DNA from: an uncultured Salinimicrobium sp.
Lineage (GTDB): Bacteria; Bacteroidota; Bacteroidia; Flavobacteriales; Flavobacteriaceae
DNA length: 64,000 nt
Assembly (NCBI GenBank): GCA_946887075.1
Contig: CAMPKA010000016.1
Coordinates: 1-64,000 of the forward strand
Direction of reading: 5' to 3'
Positions 6,995 through 15,010 of this stretch are shown piece by piece (within the stretch, counting starts at the first letter, position 1; the number at the start of each line of letters is the position of its first letter). The translations under genes and the position numbers were made by a program. The notes under the pieces were generated by a model. It ran no database searches and had not been told where the DNA came from. It was given only the letters and a program-made list of their open reading frames with translations.

Positions 6995-9394
6995 TTATTC
7001 TTCCTCATCCCGGTCCCCCTCCTGCGCCAGAATGTCGATCAGAGGTTCCTTAAGCACCTCTTCATTTGCGATCTCCTTGTGTAAGGAGAGCAGCAGGGCC
7101 GGAAGCAGTAGCAGGTTGGCCAGCATAGCGAATAATAAGGTCGCAGAAACCAGTCCACCCAAGGCGATTGTCCCTCCAAAGCTGCTGATCATAAAAATGG
7201 AAAACCCGAAAAAGAGCACGATAGAAGTATAAAACATACTGACTCCTGTCTCCCTCAGGGCTGCGTATACAGAGCGCTTTACCTTCCAGTTATTGGCCAA
7301 AAGTTCCTGCCTGTATTTTGCAAGGAAATGAATGGTGTCGTCAACTGATATCCCGAAGGCAATACTGAATACAAGAATAGTGGAAGGCTTGATGGGAATC
7401 CCGAGGAATCCCATCATACCTGCTGTCATCAGTAGTGGCAGCAGGTTTGGCACGAGAGAAACCAGGATCATCCGCCATGATCTGAACATCCAGGCCATCA
7501 GCAGGGCGATGAGGAAGACCGCCAGGCCGAGAGAGATCATCAGGTTCTTGATGAGGTATTTGGTACCCTGCTGGAAGATAAAAGCCTTTCCGGTCATTTT
7601 GACCTCGAACCGATCGTCGGGAAAGATTCGTGTTATTGCAGGCCACAGATCCTCCTCGATACTTTCCATCTTTTGGGTTCCGATGTCTTTCATGAAGGTC
7701 GTGACCCGCGCATAGCGCCCTGTGCTGTCGACATATGAACTCAGAATATCGGTCTGACCTGTCTCCAAACTGCGAAGGTATGGAAGGATAAAATGCTGTT
7801 CCTGCGAACTTGGAAGCTGATAGTATTCGGGATTTCCGTTGTAAAAAGCCTGTTTGGCGTATTTAATAAGGTTTACCACGGAGATCGGATCGGAAAAAAC
7901 TGCTTCTGCCCCAATTATCTCGTGGAGCTGATCCATTCTCTTCAGGTTGGAAAGACTTTGAACTCCCCGCTCCCTTTTGGTGTCGATGACGAATTCCAGC
8001 GGCATAACCCCCTCAAATTCCCTTTCGAAGAATCGAATATCCTGGAAAAAAGCCGCATCGGTCGGCAGGTCTTCCAGAAGACTTCCCGATATCCTGATCT
8101 TATAGATTCCAATGATAGATATGATCAGCAGCAGTATTGAAAAAATGAAGATGCTGATCCGCCTTTGCTTCACCATTTGCTCCATCCAGGCAGTAAAACC
8201 ACTGATCCAGCGTTTGTTGAGATGACGGAGGTGCTTTTCCCTCGGAATCCTCAGAAAGCTGTAGATGATGGGGATGATCAACAGACTCAGTATGAATATC
8301 GCCAATACATTGATCGAGGCAATCAGACCGAATTCTCTGAGGAGCTTGCTGTCGGTAAGAATGAAGGTGGCGAAACCAGAGGCCGTGGTAAGGTTGGTCA
8401 GCAAGGTGGCGTTCCCAACCCGGGTTATTACCCGCTGAAGACTTCTTGCCTGATTCCCATGTTTGCTGATCTCCTGTTGGTACTTATTGATCAGGAAGAT
8501 ACAGTTCGGAATCCCAATTACAATGATCAGGGGGGGAATGATTGCGGTAAGAATGGTGATTTCATAATTAAGAAGGCCCAGGAATCCAAAGGCCCACATC
8601 ACACCGATGCTGACGGTTATCATCGAAATCACGGTCGCCCGGACAGACCTGAAAAAGAAAAAGAAAAGCAGGGAGGTAACCAGAAGGGCTGCACCTATAA
8701 ACATGCCGATCTCATCGATGATATACTTGGAGTTGAGGGTCCTGATGTAGGGCATGCCAGAGACATGAACTTCCAGGCCGTGTTTTTCCTCGAATTCCTT
8801 TACTGCCGGAAGCAACTTCTGAAGAATAAACCGTTTTCGGACCGGGGAATTAATAATCTCTTTGTCCAGGTAAAGGGCCGTCTGAATATAATCTCCTGAA
8901 GGGCTGTAGACAAGTCCCCTGAAAAACGGAAGACTGTCGACAAGTGTCGTGCTGTATCTGTGCAGGGCTTCCCGGCCCGGACGTTCTTCCTCGATCAAGG
9001 GCAGGAATTCGAACCGAGCAGGCTGTTCCTGCTTGGTCAATACTTTCAGGTTCGACAGAGAAACCGTATGCGCTACTTCATCGTTTTGTTCCAACTTTCG
9101 CGAGATTGCCTTCCAGTCCTGGAAGACTTCGGGAGAGAAAAGTGCCGAATCCTTAATCGCCAACAGAACCAGATTTCCCTCTTCGCCGAACTTTTCTGTA
9201 AACTCCTGATACTCGAGATTGATCGGGTGCTGATCGGGCAACAGGTTGGCCTCGGTGTGAGAAAACCGCATTTTCGTCCACTGGAGCGCCAGAAGTACCG
9301 TACACACTGCTATAATGACCAGGATGAGGATCCGGTTTCTCAGGATCGTACGCGCTAGTGTGTTCCAAAAATGGAACCCTAGAAATCTAGACAT
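6995..9394 (-). CDS. RND/MMPL-family transporter
   Basis: A 799-residue inner-membrane protein of the RND superfamily, in the shorter MMPL-like (hydrophobe/amphiphile) branch. It has the typical two-fold repeat. The first half has a membrane helix near residue 22, a periplasmic loop to about 220, and five more helices to about 390. The second half repeats this from about residue 410. The conserved GISVDDTIHFLAKYRQEL segment is visible in the second half. No membrane-fusion or TolC partner lies nearby, which fits export of lipids, hopanoids or other hydrophobic molecules rather than a tripartite drug pump. The substrate cannot be read from the sequence. The C terminus is acidic (EGDRDEEE). A matching promoter precedes it. 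Confidence 0.85.
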   Translation of the reverse strand: MSRFLGFHFWNTLARTILRNRILILVIIAVCTVLLALQWTKMRFSHTEANLLPDQHPINLEYQEFTEKFGEEGNLVLLAIKDSALFSPEVFQDWKAISRKLEQNDEVAHTVSLSNLKVLTKQEQPARFEFLPLIEEERPGREALHRYSTTLVDSLPFFRGLVYSPSGDYIQTALYLDKEIINSPVRKRFILQKLLPAVKEFEEKHGLEVHVSGMPYIRTLNSKYIIDEIGMFIGAALLVTSLLFFFFFRSVRATVISMITVSIGVMWAFGFLGLLNYEITILTAIIPPLIIVIGIPNCIFLINKYQQEISKHGNQARSLQRVITRVGNATLLTNLTTASGFATFILTDSKLLREFGLIASINVLAIFILSLLIIPIIYSFLRIPREKHLRHLNKRWISGFTAWMEQMVKQRRISIFIFSILLLIISIIGIYKIRISGSLLEDLPTDAAFFQDIRFFEREFEGVMPLEFVIDTKRERGVQSLSNLKRMDQLHEIIGAEAVFSDPISVVNLIKYAKQAFYNGNPEYYQLPSSQEQHFILPYLRSLETGQTDILSSYVDSTGRYARVTTFMKDIGTQKMESIEEDLWPAITRIFPDDRFEVKMTGKAFIFQQGTKYLIKNLMISLGLAVFLIALLMAWMFRSWRMILVSLVPNLLPLLMTAGMMGFLGIPIKPSTILVFSIAFGISVDDTIHFLAKYRQELLANNWKVKRSVYAALRETGVSMFYTSIVLFFGFSIFMISSFGGTIALGGLVSATLLFAMLANLLLLPALLLSLHKEIANEEVLKEPLIDILAQEGDRDEEE

Positions 9395-9412
9395 GAATGT
9401 TAATTAAAGCCG

Positions 9413-9442
9413 CAAAGGTAGTAAAGAGAGGAAGCTTACAAA
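9413..9442 (-). promoter_or_regulatory. Promoter of the RND transporter gene
   Basis: On the minus strand TTTG (9439-9442) and TACCTTTG (9413-9420) are 18 bases apart, an exact consensus match. The start codon follows 18 bases after the -7 box. Confidence 0.65.
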
Positions 9443-9478
9443 ATGAAGAGGAACCCAGTAGAATTCGATCTGCTCCGG

Positions 9479-10033
9479 TCAGACGGTCATAATTTCCTTC
9501 TCTTTAACTGCAAGGATTTTATCGATTTTTTCTACGTAGGAGTCCGTGAGCTTCTGAACGTCAGCTTCAGCAGACTTTTTCTCATCTTCAGAGATATCCA
9601 GTCTCCTGATTTCCTGGTTCGCGTTTTTCCGGTCATTCCTGACTCCGATTTTTGCTTCCTCTGCTTCTGCTTTGGCCTGTTTGGCAAGTTCCTTTCTCCG
9701 CTCCTCCGTAAGCGGAGGAACATTGATGATCACGCTCTCCCCGTTGTTCATCGGATTGAACCCCAAATTCGCCAGCATGATGCCTTTCTCGATTGCAGGA
9801 ATAAGGCTTTTTTCAAATGGTTGAATGGAAAGCGTACGGGCATCTGGCGTGTTGACATTGGCCACCTGATTCAATGGGGTCTGGGCTCCGTAATAATCCA
9901 CCCTGACACTACCCAACATAGCGGGGCTGGCCTTTCCGGCTCGGATATTGACCAGTTGCTTCTCGAGATGAACGATGGCATTCTGCATGGCCTCACGGGC
10001 ACTGTCTATGATGAATTCAATTTCGTCTTCCAT
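9479..10033 (-). CDS. frr: Ribosome recycling factor
   Basis: A 184-residue RRF, which together with EF-G splits the post-termination ribosome. The family pattern is complete: the N-terminal helix (residues 1-30) containing MQNAIVHLEKQLVNIRAGKA, the small domain with the conserved LNQVANVNTPDARTL segment, and the long C-terminal helices rich in Lys and Glu with VRNDRKNANQEIR. The length is normal. It lies 37 bases downstream of pyrH on the same strand, the common pyrH-frr order, and is probably co-transcribed with it. Confidence 0.97.
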   Translation of the reverse strand: MEDEIEFIIDSAREAMQNAIVHLEKQLVNIRAGKASPAMLGSVRVDYYGAQTPLNQVANVNTPDARTLSIQPFEKSLIPAIEKGIMLANLGFNPMNNGESVIINVPPLTEERRKELAKQAKAEAEEAKIGVRNDRKNANQEIRRLDISEDEKKSAEADVQKLTDSYVEKIDKILAVKEKEIMTV

Positions 10034-10070
10034 TACAAATGATTTATTAGACCAATTATCTTATGCTCCT

Positions 10071-10778
10071 TTATAGATTTACCTTGGTACCCACATTTTC
10101 CCCAAGTACCACCTTTTCAAGATTTCCGGGTTTGTTCATGTCGAAAACGATGATCGGCAGCTTGTTTTCCTGACTTAAGGTGAAGGCGGTGGTATCCATG
10201 ACCTTCAGTCCCTTGGTGATCACCTCTTCAAAGCTGATGAAATCAAACTTGGTTGCCTTTGCATCTACCTCAGGATCTGCGGTATAAATACCGTCGACCC
10301 TAGTCCCTTTCAAGATAACATCCGCATGAATCTCAATAGCGCGGAGCACTGCAGCAGAATCCGTAGTAAAATAAGGATTACCCGTACCGCCACCAAAGAT
10401 CACCACCCTTCCCTTCTCCAGATGTCTCATCGCCTTCCTGCGGATGAAGGGTTCCGCTACTTCATTGATTTTTACAGCCGACTGGAGCCGTGTCTGGATT
10501 CCGGCATCCTCGAGAGCGCTCTGGAGGGCGAGACCATTGATTACGGTGGCCAACATTCCCATGTGGTCCCCGGTCACGCGGTCCATACCACGGCTGGCTC
10601 CTGCGACTCCTCTGAATATGTTTCCTCCGCCGATAACGATAGCGACCTCAACTCCTTTGTCGGTGACCCTTTTGATCTCCCTGGCATAATCAGCCAACCG
10701 CTCCGGATCGATTCCGTACTGGCGATTGCCCATTAAAGCTTCTCCTGAGAGTTTGAGTAAGATCCTTTTGTAGTGCAT
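10071..10778 (-). CDS. pyrH: Uridylate kinase
   Basis: A 235-residue UMP kinase of the amino-acid-kinase fold, which phosphorylates UMP to UDP in pyrimidine synthesis. The N-terminal [10 protein letters not shown], the glycine-rich [11 protein letters not shown] (about residues 45-58), the [16 protein letters not shown] stretch and the [16 protein letters not shown] nucleotide-site loop are all present. Length and ending are typical. It precedes frr. A -7-like box lies upstream. The 433-base gap before it separates the pyrH-frr pair from the ribosomal operon. Confidence 0.97.
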   Translation of the reverse strand: MHYKRILLKLSGEALMGNRQYGIDPERLADYAREIKRVTDKGVEVAIVIGGGNIFRGVAGASRGMDRVTGDHMGMLATVINGLALQSALEDAGIQTRLQSAVKINEVAEPFIRRKAMRHLEKGRVVIFGGGTGNPYFTTDSAAVLRAIEIHADVILKGTRVDGIYTADPEVDAKATKFDFISFEEVITKGLKVMDTTAFTLSQENKLPIIVFDMNKPGNLEKVVLGENVGTKVNL

Positions 10779-10800
10779 TGATGTGATTTGATGGGTTGTG

Positions 10801-10808
10801 CAAAACTA
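10801..10808 (-). promoter_or_regulatory. pyrH -7 promoter element
   Basis: TAGTTTTG on the minus strand fits TAnnTTTG and lies 22 bases before the pyrH start. No good TTTG element is present at the usual distance upstream, so this is tentative. Confidence 0.4.
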
Positions 10809-11100
10809 AGGAAATTATTTATTTGATTGGTGAACTATGGATGCATTTGCATGAGTTCTGATGGAACGGGAGTCGCGGTAATGGAAAACCTCAAAGAATT
10901 AGCACAAGCTTCCATCGGGTGAAATCTTTAAAACTTGACAAAATGATGCAAAACAAGGGGCAGACAAATTGATATTTCCGAAAACAAAAGAAAGGATCCC
11001 ACTGTTCCGCAAAAGACCCTACAGAAACGTTTCAGGGAAATGGCCTTTGAATTTAGAAATCGATTAATAAGGGTATACTCAAAATTAAAACTCCTAAAAC

Positions 11101-11130
11101 AGCTGAGCCCGGAATTTTCCGGGCTCAGCT
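11101..11130 (-). terminator. Terminator of the rplM-rpsI-rpsB-tsf group
   Basis: AGCTGAGCCCGGAA pairs perfectly with TTCCGGGCTCAGCT (14 pairs in all, though the innermost will open to form the loop). On the minus strand a T-rich stretch (GTTTTAGGAGTTTTAATTTT) follows. It lies about 80 bases after the tsf stop codon. Confidence 0.8.
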
Positions 11131-11211
11131 TATGACAAAAAATGTAAGGCAAACCTATTTGTTTTTTGGACGTCAACCAAAAAGCAACGGTTTGTAACGC
11201 TGATTTAATAT

Positions 11212-12036
11212 TTAACCAAGGGCAACCCTTTCAAAGGCCACCACCTGCAGGTTTGAATCTTCGGATTTGACATATTCTGCCACAGACATCTTATTGTCCT
11301 TGATGTATGCCTGGTTTACAAGGGTGTTGTCTTTAAAGAAACGTTTTATCTTCCCTTTGGCAATATTGTCCAGCATCTCCTCTGGCTTACCCTCTTCCCG
11401 GAGTTGATCCTTTGCGATCTCGATCTCCTTTTCGACTACGCTCTGATCCACCCCTTCTTCATTGAGCGCAACCGGGTTCATCGCGGCTGCCTGCATGGAA
11501 ACATTTTTGGCGATCTCTTCGGCCTTGCCAGTCTTGGCAGACAAACCTGTCAGTACCGCGATTTTATTACCGGCATGAATATAGGATCCCACAAAAGGAG
11601 CTTCGAGCTTTCGGAAGTCTCCGATCTCGATCTTTTCTCCGATCACTCCGGTTTGTTCCGTAAGCTTCTCCTGAACAGTTATTCCTTTATAATCTTTGGC
11701 AAGAAGGGCCTCTTTTGAATCAACCTCCAGTCCCAGTTGTGCAAAATCCTGCGCCAGTTGGACAAAGGAGTCATTTTTGGCCACAAAATCGGTTTCACAG
11801 TTTAGCGATACGATGACCCCCCTGGTGTTGTCGGAATTCACAGTTGCGATTACGGCACCTTCAGCGGACTCTCGGTCCGCCCGGTTGGCCGCAACCTTTT
11901 GGCCTTTTTTCCTCAGGATCTCAATTGCGGAATCAAAATCTCCGTCGGCCTCGACAAGGGCTTTTTTACAATCCATCATCCCGGCACCGGTAGCCTTTCT
12001 CAGTTTATTTACTTCTGCGGCGGTTATCTTAGCCAT
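11212..12036 (-). CDS. tsf: Elongation factor Ts
   Basis: A 274-residue EF-Ts, the guanine-nucleotide exchange factor that recycles EF-Tu. The N-terminal UBA-like domain contains the signature LRKATGAGMMDCKKAL (about residues 12-27). The core contains NCETDFVAKND, the second family signature, near residue 80. The C-terminal dimerisation region follows. It lies 91 bases after rpsB on the same strand, the conserved rpsB-tsf order, and is the last gene before a strong terminator. Confidence 0.97.
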   Translation of the reverse strand: MAKITAAEVNKLRKATGAGMMDCKKALVEADGDFDSAIEILRKKGQKVAANRADRESAEGAVIATVNSDNTRGVIVSLNCETDFVAKNDSFVQLAQDFAQLGLEVDSKEALLAKDYKGITVQEKLTEQTGVIGEKIEIGDFRKLEAPFVGSYIHAGNKIAVLTGLSAKTGKAEEIAKNVSMQAAAMNPVALNEEGVDQSVVEKEIEIAKDQLREEGKPEEMLDNIAKGKIKRFFKDNTLVNQAYIKDNKMSVAEYVKSEDSNLQVVAFERVALG

Positions 12037-12127
12037 AGTAACTTCTATTTTGGTTTTAAAAGGGATAAGCCGTTTAATTTCATTTTAAGTAAACTAAACG
12101 ACTTATCATAAGTGATTTTTAGATTTT

Positions 12128-13021
12128 CTATTCTTCCTCGTCGTTTGAACGGGCCTTTTCCAGAGTTTCCTGCTTTGACTGGAGTCTTACCTCTTCCTTG
12201 GCTTCCTTCATGGCTTTCTTATCCTCGGGATCGGTTGAGGGTACCTCTGTGTCAAGCTTTTTCCTTGGCTTTGGGGTCCGTTTTACCGGCTTTTCCTCAG
12301 TACCTTCCTCACGGCCTTCTTTTCCGGACGCCTTTCTTTCTGAAAGTCCTTCAACAATGGAGTCCGCAACATAGGAAACAATCTTATCGATTGACTTAGA
12401 AGCATCGTCATTGGATGGAATAACATAATCCACATCTCTTGGATCTGAATTCGTATCCACCATGGCGAATATTGGAATGTTTAATTTTTGTGCCTCTTTG
12501 ACTGCGATGTGTTCCCTAGTGATATCGACTACGAACAGCGCTCCGGGTAACCGGCTCATTTCAGAGATGGACCCAAGGTTCTTTTCAAGCTTCGCTCGGA
12601 GTCGGTCAACCTGTAGTCTTTCTTTTTTCGAGAGCGTGTTGAAAGTGCCGTCTTTTTTCATTCTGTCGATGGAAGCCATCTTCTTAACAGCCTTCCTGAT
12701 GGTGATGAAATTGGTCAGCATCCCTCCAGGCCACCTTTCGGTGATATAAGGCATATTGGCTCTTTCCGCCTGCTCGGCAACGATCTCCTTAGCCTGTTTT
12801 TTGGTCGCTACGAAAAGAATTTTTCGACCGCTGGCTGCGATCTTGGAAAGCGCGTCTCCGGCTTCCTGCATCTTTGCAGCACTTTTGTATAGATTGATAA
12901 TATGGATGCCATTACGCTCCATATAGATATACGGTGCCATGTTCGGGTTCCATCTCCTTGTCAGGTGTCCGAAATGCACCCCTGCCTCGAGCAGGTCTTT
13001 AACTTCTACTTTGTTTGCCAT
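12128..13021 (-). CDS. rpsB: 30S ribosomal protein S2
   Basis: A 297-residue S2 protein of the small ribosomal subunit. The core is typical: LLEAGVHFGHLTRRWNPNM near the N terminus and the second signature IFAMVDTNSDPRDVDYVIPSNDDA near residues 180-205. After about residue 230 comes a tail of roughly 65 residues rich in Lys, Glu and Pro that has no counterpart in the E. coli protein (241 residues). Such tails occur in other Bacteroidota but vary in length. It precedes tsf and follows rpsI after 168 bases. Confidence 0.96.
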   Translation of the reverse strand: MANKVEVKDLLEAGVHFGHLTRRWNPNMAPYIYMERNGIHIINLYKSAAKMQEAGDALSKIAASGRKILFVATKKQAKEIVAEQAERANMPYITERWPGGMLTNFITIRKAVKKMASIDRMKKDGTFNTLSKKERLQVDRLRAKLEKNLGSISEMSRLPGALFVVDITREHIAVKEAQKLNIPIFAMVDTNSDPRDVDYVIPSNDDASKSIDKIVSYVADSIVEGLSERKASGKEGREEGTEEKPVKRTPKPRKKLDTEVPSTDPEDKKAMKEAKEEVRLQSKQETLEKARSNDEEE

Positions 13022-13189
13022 TTTTGTAATAGTTTACGTTCTGTTGAGATAGCAACGTCCAGGTGGCGAATATTTCCGGCCCTGAGCGTTTAGATGCTAA
13101 ACTAACCTCCTCCCACTGCGTTTTGTCAGGAGCGAGTAACAACAAAAATTAATTTTAATGAACTTCTGGTACTTAGCACCAGTATTGAA

Positions 13190-13576
13190 TTAACGTTTGG
13201 AGAACTGGAATTTCTTTCGGGCTTTCTTCTGGCCGAATTTCTTTCGCTCAACCATTCTCGGATCCCTTGTAAGAAGACCTTCGGGTTTCAGGGTCGCCCT
13301 GTTCTCAGCATCGAGTTCGACCATGGCTCTGGATAAGGCTAGCCTGATGGCTTCTGCCTGTCCAGTGATCCCTCCTCCATACACATTGACCTTGATGTCA
13401 AAGCTATCACCGTTTCCGGTCATGTTAAGGGGCTGGCTCACCTTGTACTGAAGCGTACCTGTTGAGAAATATTCCTTGACGTCTTTTTTGTTTACCGTGA
13501 TGTTTCCGCTACCAGGAGAAACATAAACCCGGGCAACTGCGGTTTTTCTACGACCGATTTTGTGAATAACTTCCAT
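13190..13576 (-). CDS. rpsI: 30S ribosomal protein S9
   Basis: A 128-residue S9 protein. The start MEVIHKIGRRKTAVARVYV, the internal GGGITGQAEAIRLALSRAM segment and the basic tail KKARKKFQFSKR, which reaches the ribosomal P site, are all present. Its start codon overlaps the rplM stop codon (TAATG), showing translational coupling. Confidence 0.97.
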   Translation of the reverse strand: MEVIHKIGRRKTAVARVYVSPGSGNITVNKKDVKEYFSTGTLQYKVSQPLNMTGNGDSFDIKVNVYGGGITGQAEAIRLALSRAMVELDAENRATLKPEGLLTRDPRMVERKKFGQKKARKKFQFSKR

Positions 13577-14031
13577 TACTTAAGTTCGTTTAAGTTGATA
13601 GTCTTTGGTTTTTGAGCTTCCAGATCGTGCTGTGTGCCTGGAAATACTCTCAGGTTTCGGAACAGGTCCGCACCTAACTTGTTCTTTGGAAGCATTCCTT
13701 TAACCGCGTTCTCGATAAGTCTTTCCGGAGCCTTGCCGAAAAGTTCTGATGCGGTAAGGCTTCTTTGTCCCCCAGGATAGCCAGTATGGCGGATGTATTC
13801 TTTCGAATCCCATTTTTTTCCTGTCAAGTTGATCTTTTCTGCATTGATAACCACAACATTATCTCCGCAATCAACGTGTGGGGTGAAATTCGCCTTGAAC
13901 TTTCCTCGTAGCAGTTTTGCCACTACTGAAGAAAGACGCCCTAGGGCTTGTCCTTCAGCATCCACCAGAACCCACTCTTTATTGACCGTGGCTTTGTTGG
14001 CGGAAACCGTTTTGTAGCTTAATGTGTCCAC
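13576..14031 (-). CDS. rplM: 50S ribosomal protein L13
   Basis: A 151-residue L13 protein of the large subunit. The pattern WVLVDAEGQALGRLSSVVA, the RHTGYPGGQRSLTA region and the family signature ending in LRVFPGTQHDLEAQKP are all visible. It is the first gene of the rplM-rpsI-rpsB-tsf group and is preceded by a near-perfect Bacteroidota promoter at 14087-14117. Confidence 0.97.
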   Translation of the reverse strand: MDTLSYKTVSANKATVNKEWVLVDAEGQALGRLSSVVAKLLRGKFKANFTPHVDCGDNVVVINAEKINLTGKKWDSKEYIRHTGYPGGQRSLTASELFGKAPERLIENAVKGMLPKNKLGADLFRNLRVFPGTQHDLEAQKPKTINLNELK

Positions 14032-14086
14032 ACTAATTAAATTTACTGATAATTAAACATTCCATTCCCTGCATAAAACAGGGGTG

Positions 14087-14117
14087 CAAATGTACAACTA
14101 TAAAATTATATAACAAA
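14087..14117 (-). promoter_or_regulatory. rplM operon promoter
   Basis: On the minus strand TTTG (14114-14117) and TACATTTG (14087-14094) are separated by 19 bases, the exact consensus. A leader of roughly 50 bases follows before the rplM ATG. Confidence 0.75.
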
Positions 14118-14310
14118 CGAGGGTTCATTAATTTGAGTCGGTAAAAGGAACTGATTTTCAGAGTTTTTCCCGATACAGGTTTTTTACACTGAGAAATGGG
14201 GAGTAGGAAAGGGTTCTCTGTATAAGCGTTTTATCGATGAAAGACACTTATACACGATAAACGGCAAATTTTGTGTCCTTTAGACTAAAAATTCCTGTTA
14301 AAGAAATGTT

Positions 14311-14338
14311 ATTGTTATGTTATTACGCATTACTTTTG
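14311..14338 (+). promoter_or_regulatory. Promoter of the lipocalin-like lipoprotein gene
   Basis: TACTTTTG (14331-14338) is a good -7 box. ATTG at 14311-14314 may be the -33 element, though the 16-base spacer is short. The box supports translation from ATG 14363 rather than from the in-frame ATG at 14273, which lies upstream of it. Confidence 0.5.
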
Positions 14339-14362
14339 TCCGCTCTAAATCAAACTATTGCA

Positions 14363-14953
14363 ATGAAAAAAATGATGATGTTTTTGGCCCTGGCCGGTTT
14401 CTCAGGGATTGGTCTTTCGAGTTGTTCCTCAGAGCCCGCGGAAGACGAACTGATGGTGTTGAATGCAACGGGAACCGAGCAGGTAAGCAGTGCGGACATT
14501 AGCTCCGGGGATCTTACTGGTACATGGAGAATTTATTCCATGAGCGCTGATGTAGCAGTTGATTTTGACAAGGATGGTGCTGGCAGTCAGGACATCCTTT
14601 CAGAGACAGGATGTTTCAGCAACATGTATTTCACCTTTAATCAGGACGGAAGCGTCCAGACCACTCAGGCCCGGCTGTATTTCGATACATCTGGAAATTT
14701 CACCTGCAATGAAAAGAACTATTCCGCCACCTATGAGGTAACGAACAATCAACTCAAGGTCTTCTTTTCCGTCGACGGGGTTTCCTATTCAGAAGTAAAG
14801 GACATTTCCCTCTCAGGGAACGGAATTGATGAATTCCTGCATGTTTCTCTTACCAAGGCCGAAACCAGCGCAGCCGTTTATGTTGCTCCCGATCCGGGAA
14901 ACACGGTTGCCTCGGAAATTCAAAAGATAGATTTCGTGTATATTAAGGACTGA
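14363..14953 (+). CDS. Lipocalin-like lipoprotein
   Basis: Read from ATG 14363 this is a 196-residue protein with a lipoprotein signal: a basic start, a hydrophobic run, then a cysteine in LSSCSS near residue 21. An upstream in-frame ATG (14273) would bury the signal and lies upstream of the promoter box, so I reject it. The mature part has the pattern of a lipocalin-like domain (as in Pfam Lipocalin_4), starting at DLTGTWRIYSM and followed by alternating strands. It contains two cysteines (in ETGCFSN and NFTCNE) that could form a disulfide. Substrate and role are unknown. It is monocistronic, with its own promoter and a strong terminator. Confidence 0.8.
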   Translation: MKKMMMFLALAGFSGIGLSSCSSEPAEDELMVLNATGTEQVSSADISSGDLTGTWRIYSMSADVAVDFDKDGAGSQDILSETGCFSNMYFTFNQDGSVQTTQARLYFDTSGNFTCNEKNYSATYEVTNNQLKVFFSVDGVSYSEVKDISLSGNGIDEFLHVSLTKAETSAAVYVAPDPGNTVASEIQKIDFVYIKD

Positions 14954-14976
14954 CCTGGGCTGATCCTTAAATGTAG

Positions 14977-15010
14977 AACCTCACATTCCGAAAGGGATGT
15001 GAGGTTTTTT
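14977..15010 (+). terminator. Terminator of the lipoprotein gene
   Basis: AACCTCACATTCC pairs with GGGATGTGAGGTT (about 12-13 pairs) across a GAAA tetraloop and is followed by six T. It overlaps the stop codon of the convergent polA gene, so it may also stop polA transcripts. Confidence 0.85.

Larger units (their letters stand above)
10779..11211 (-). other. Intergenic stretch between tsf and pyrH
   Basis: This 433-base gap holds the pyrH promoter-like box (10801-10808) and the tsf terminator (11101-11130). Between them I see no convincing gene; an 82-codon open frame on the minus strand (10928-11176) spans the terminator hairpin and has no recognisable features. Confidence 0.6.
14032..14362. 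other. Divergent intergenic region rplM / lipoprotein
   Basis: This 331-base region separates two divergent genes. It contains the minus-strand rplM promoter (14087-14117) and a plus-strand promoter for the lipoprotein (14311-14338). The middle part (about 14120-14300) shows no recognisable gene or structured RNA. Confidence 0.6.

Noticed and set aside
8165..8899. 244-codon plus-strand ORF opposite the RND transporter
   Set aside because: It mirrors a strongly supported transporter gene; the predicted protein is low-complexity and has no family resemblance.
10928..11176. 82-codon ORF on the minus strand between tsf and pyrH
   Set aside because: It spans the tsf terminator hairpin, has no recognisable domain, and its composition looks like non-coding sequence.
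13022..13189. Possible ribosomal-protein leader or terminator between rpsI and rpsB (CTGGT/ACCAG hairpin)
   Set aside because: The stem is only five pairs and lacks a clear T run; I cannot match it to a known S2 leader structure.
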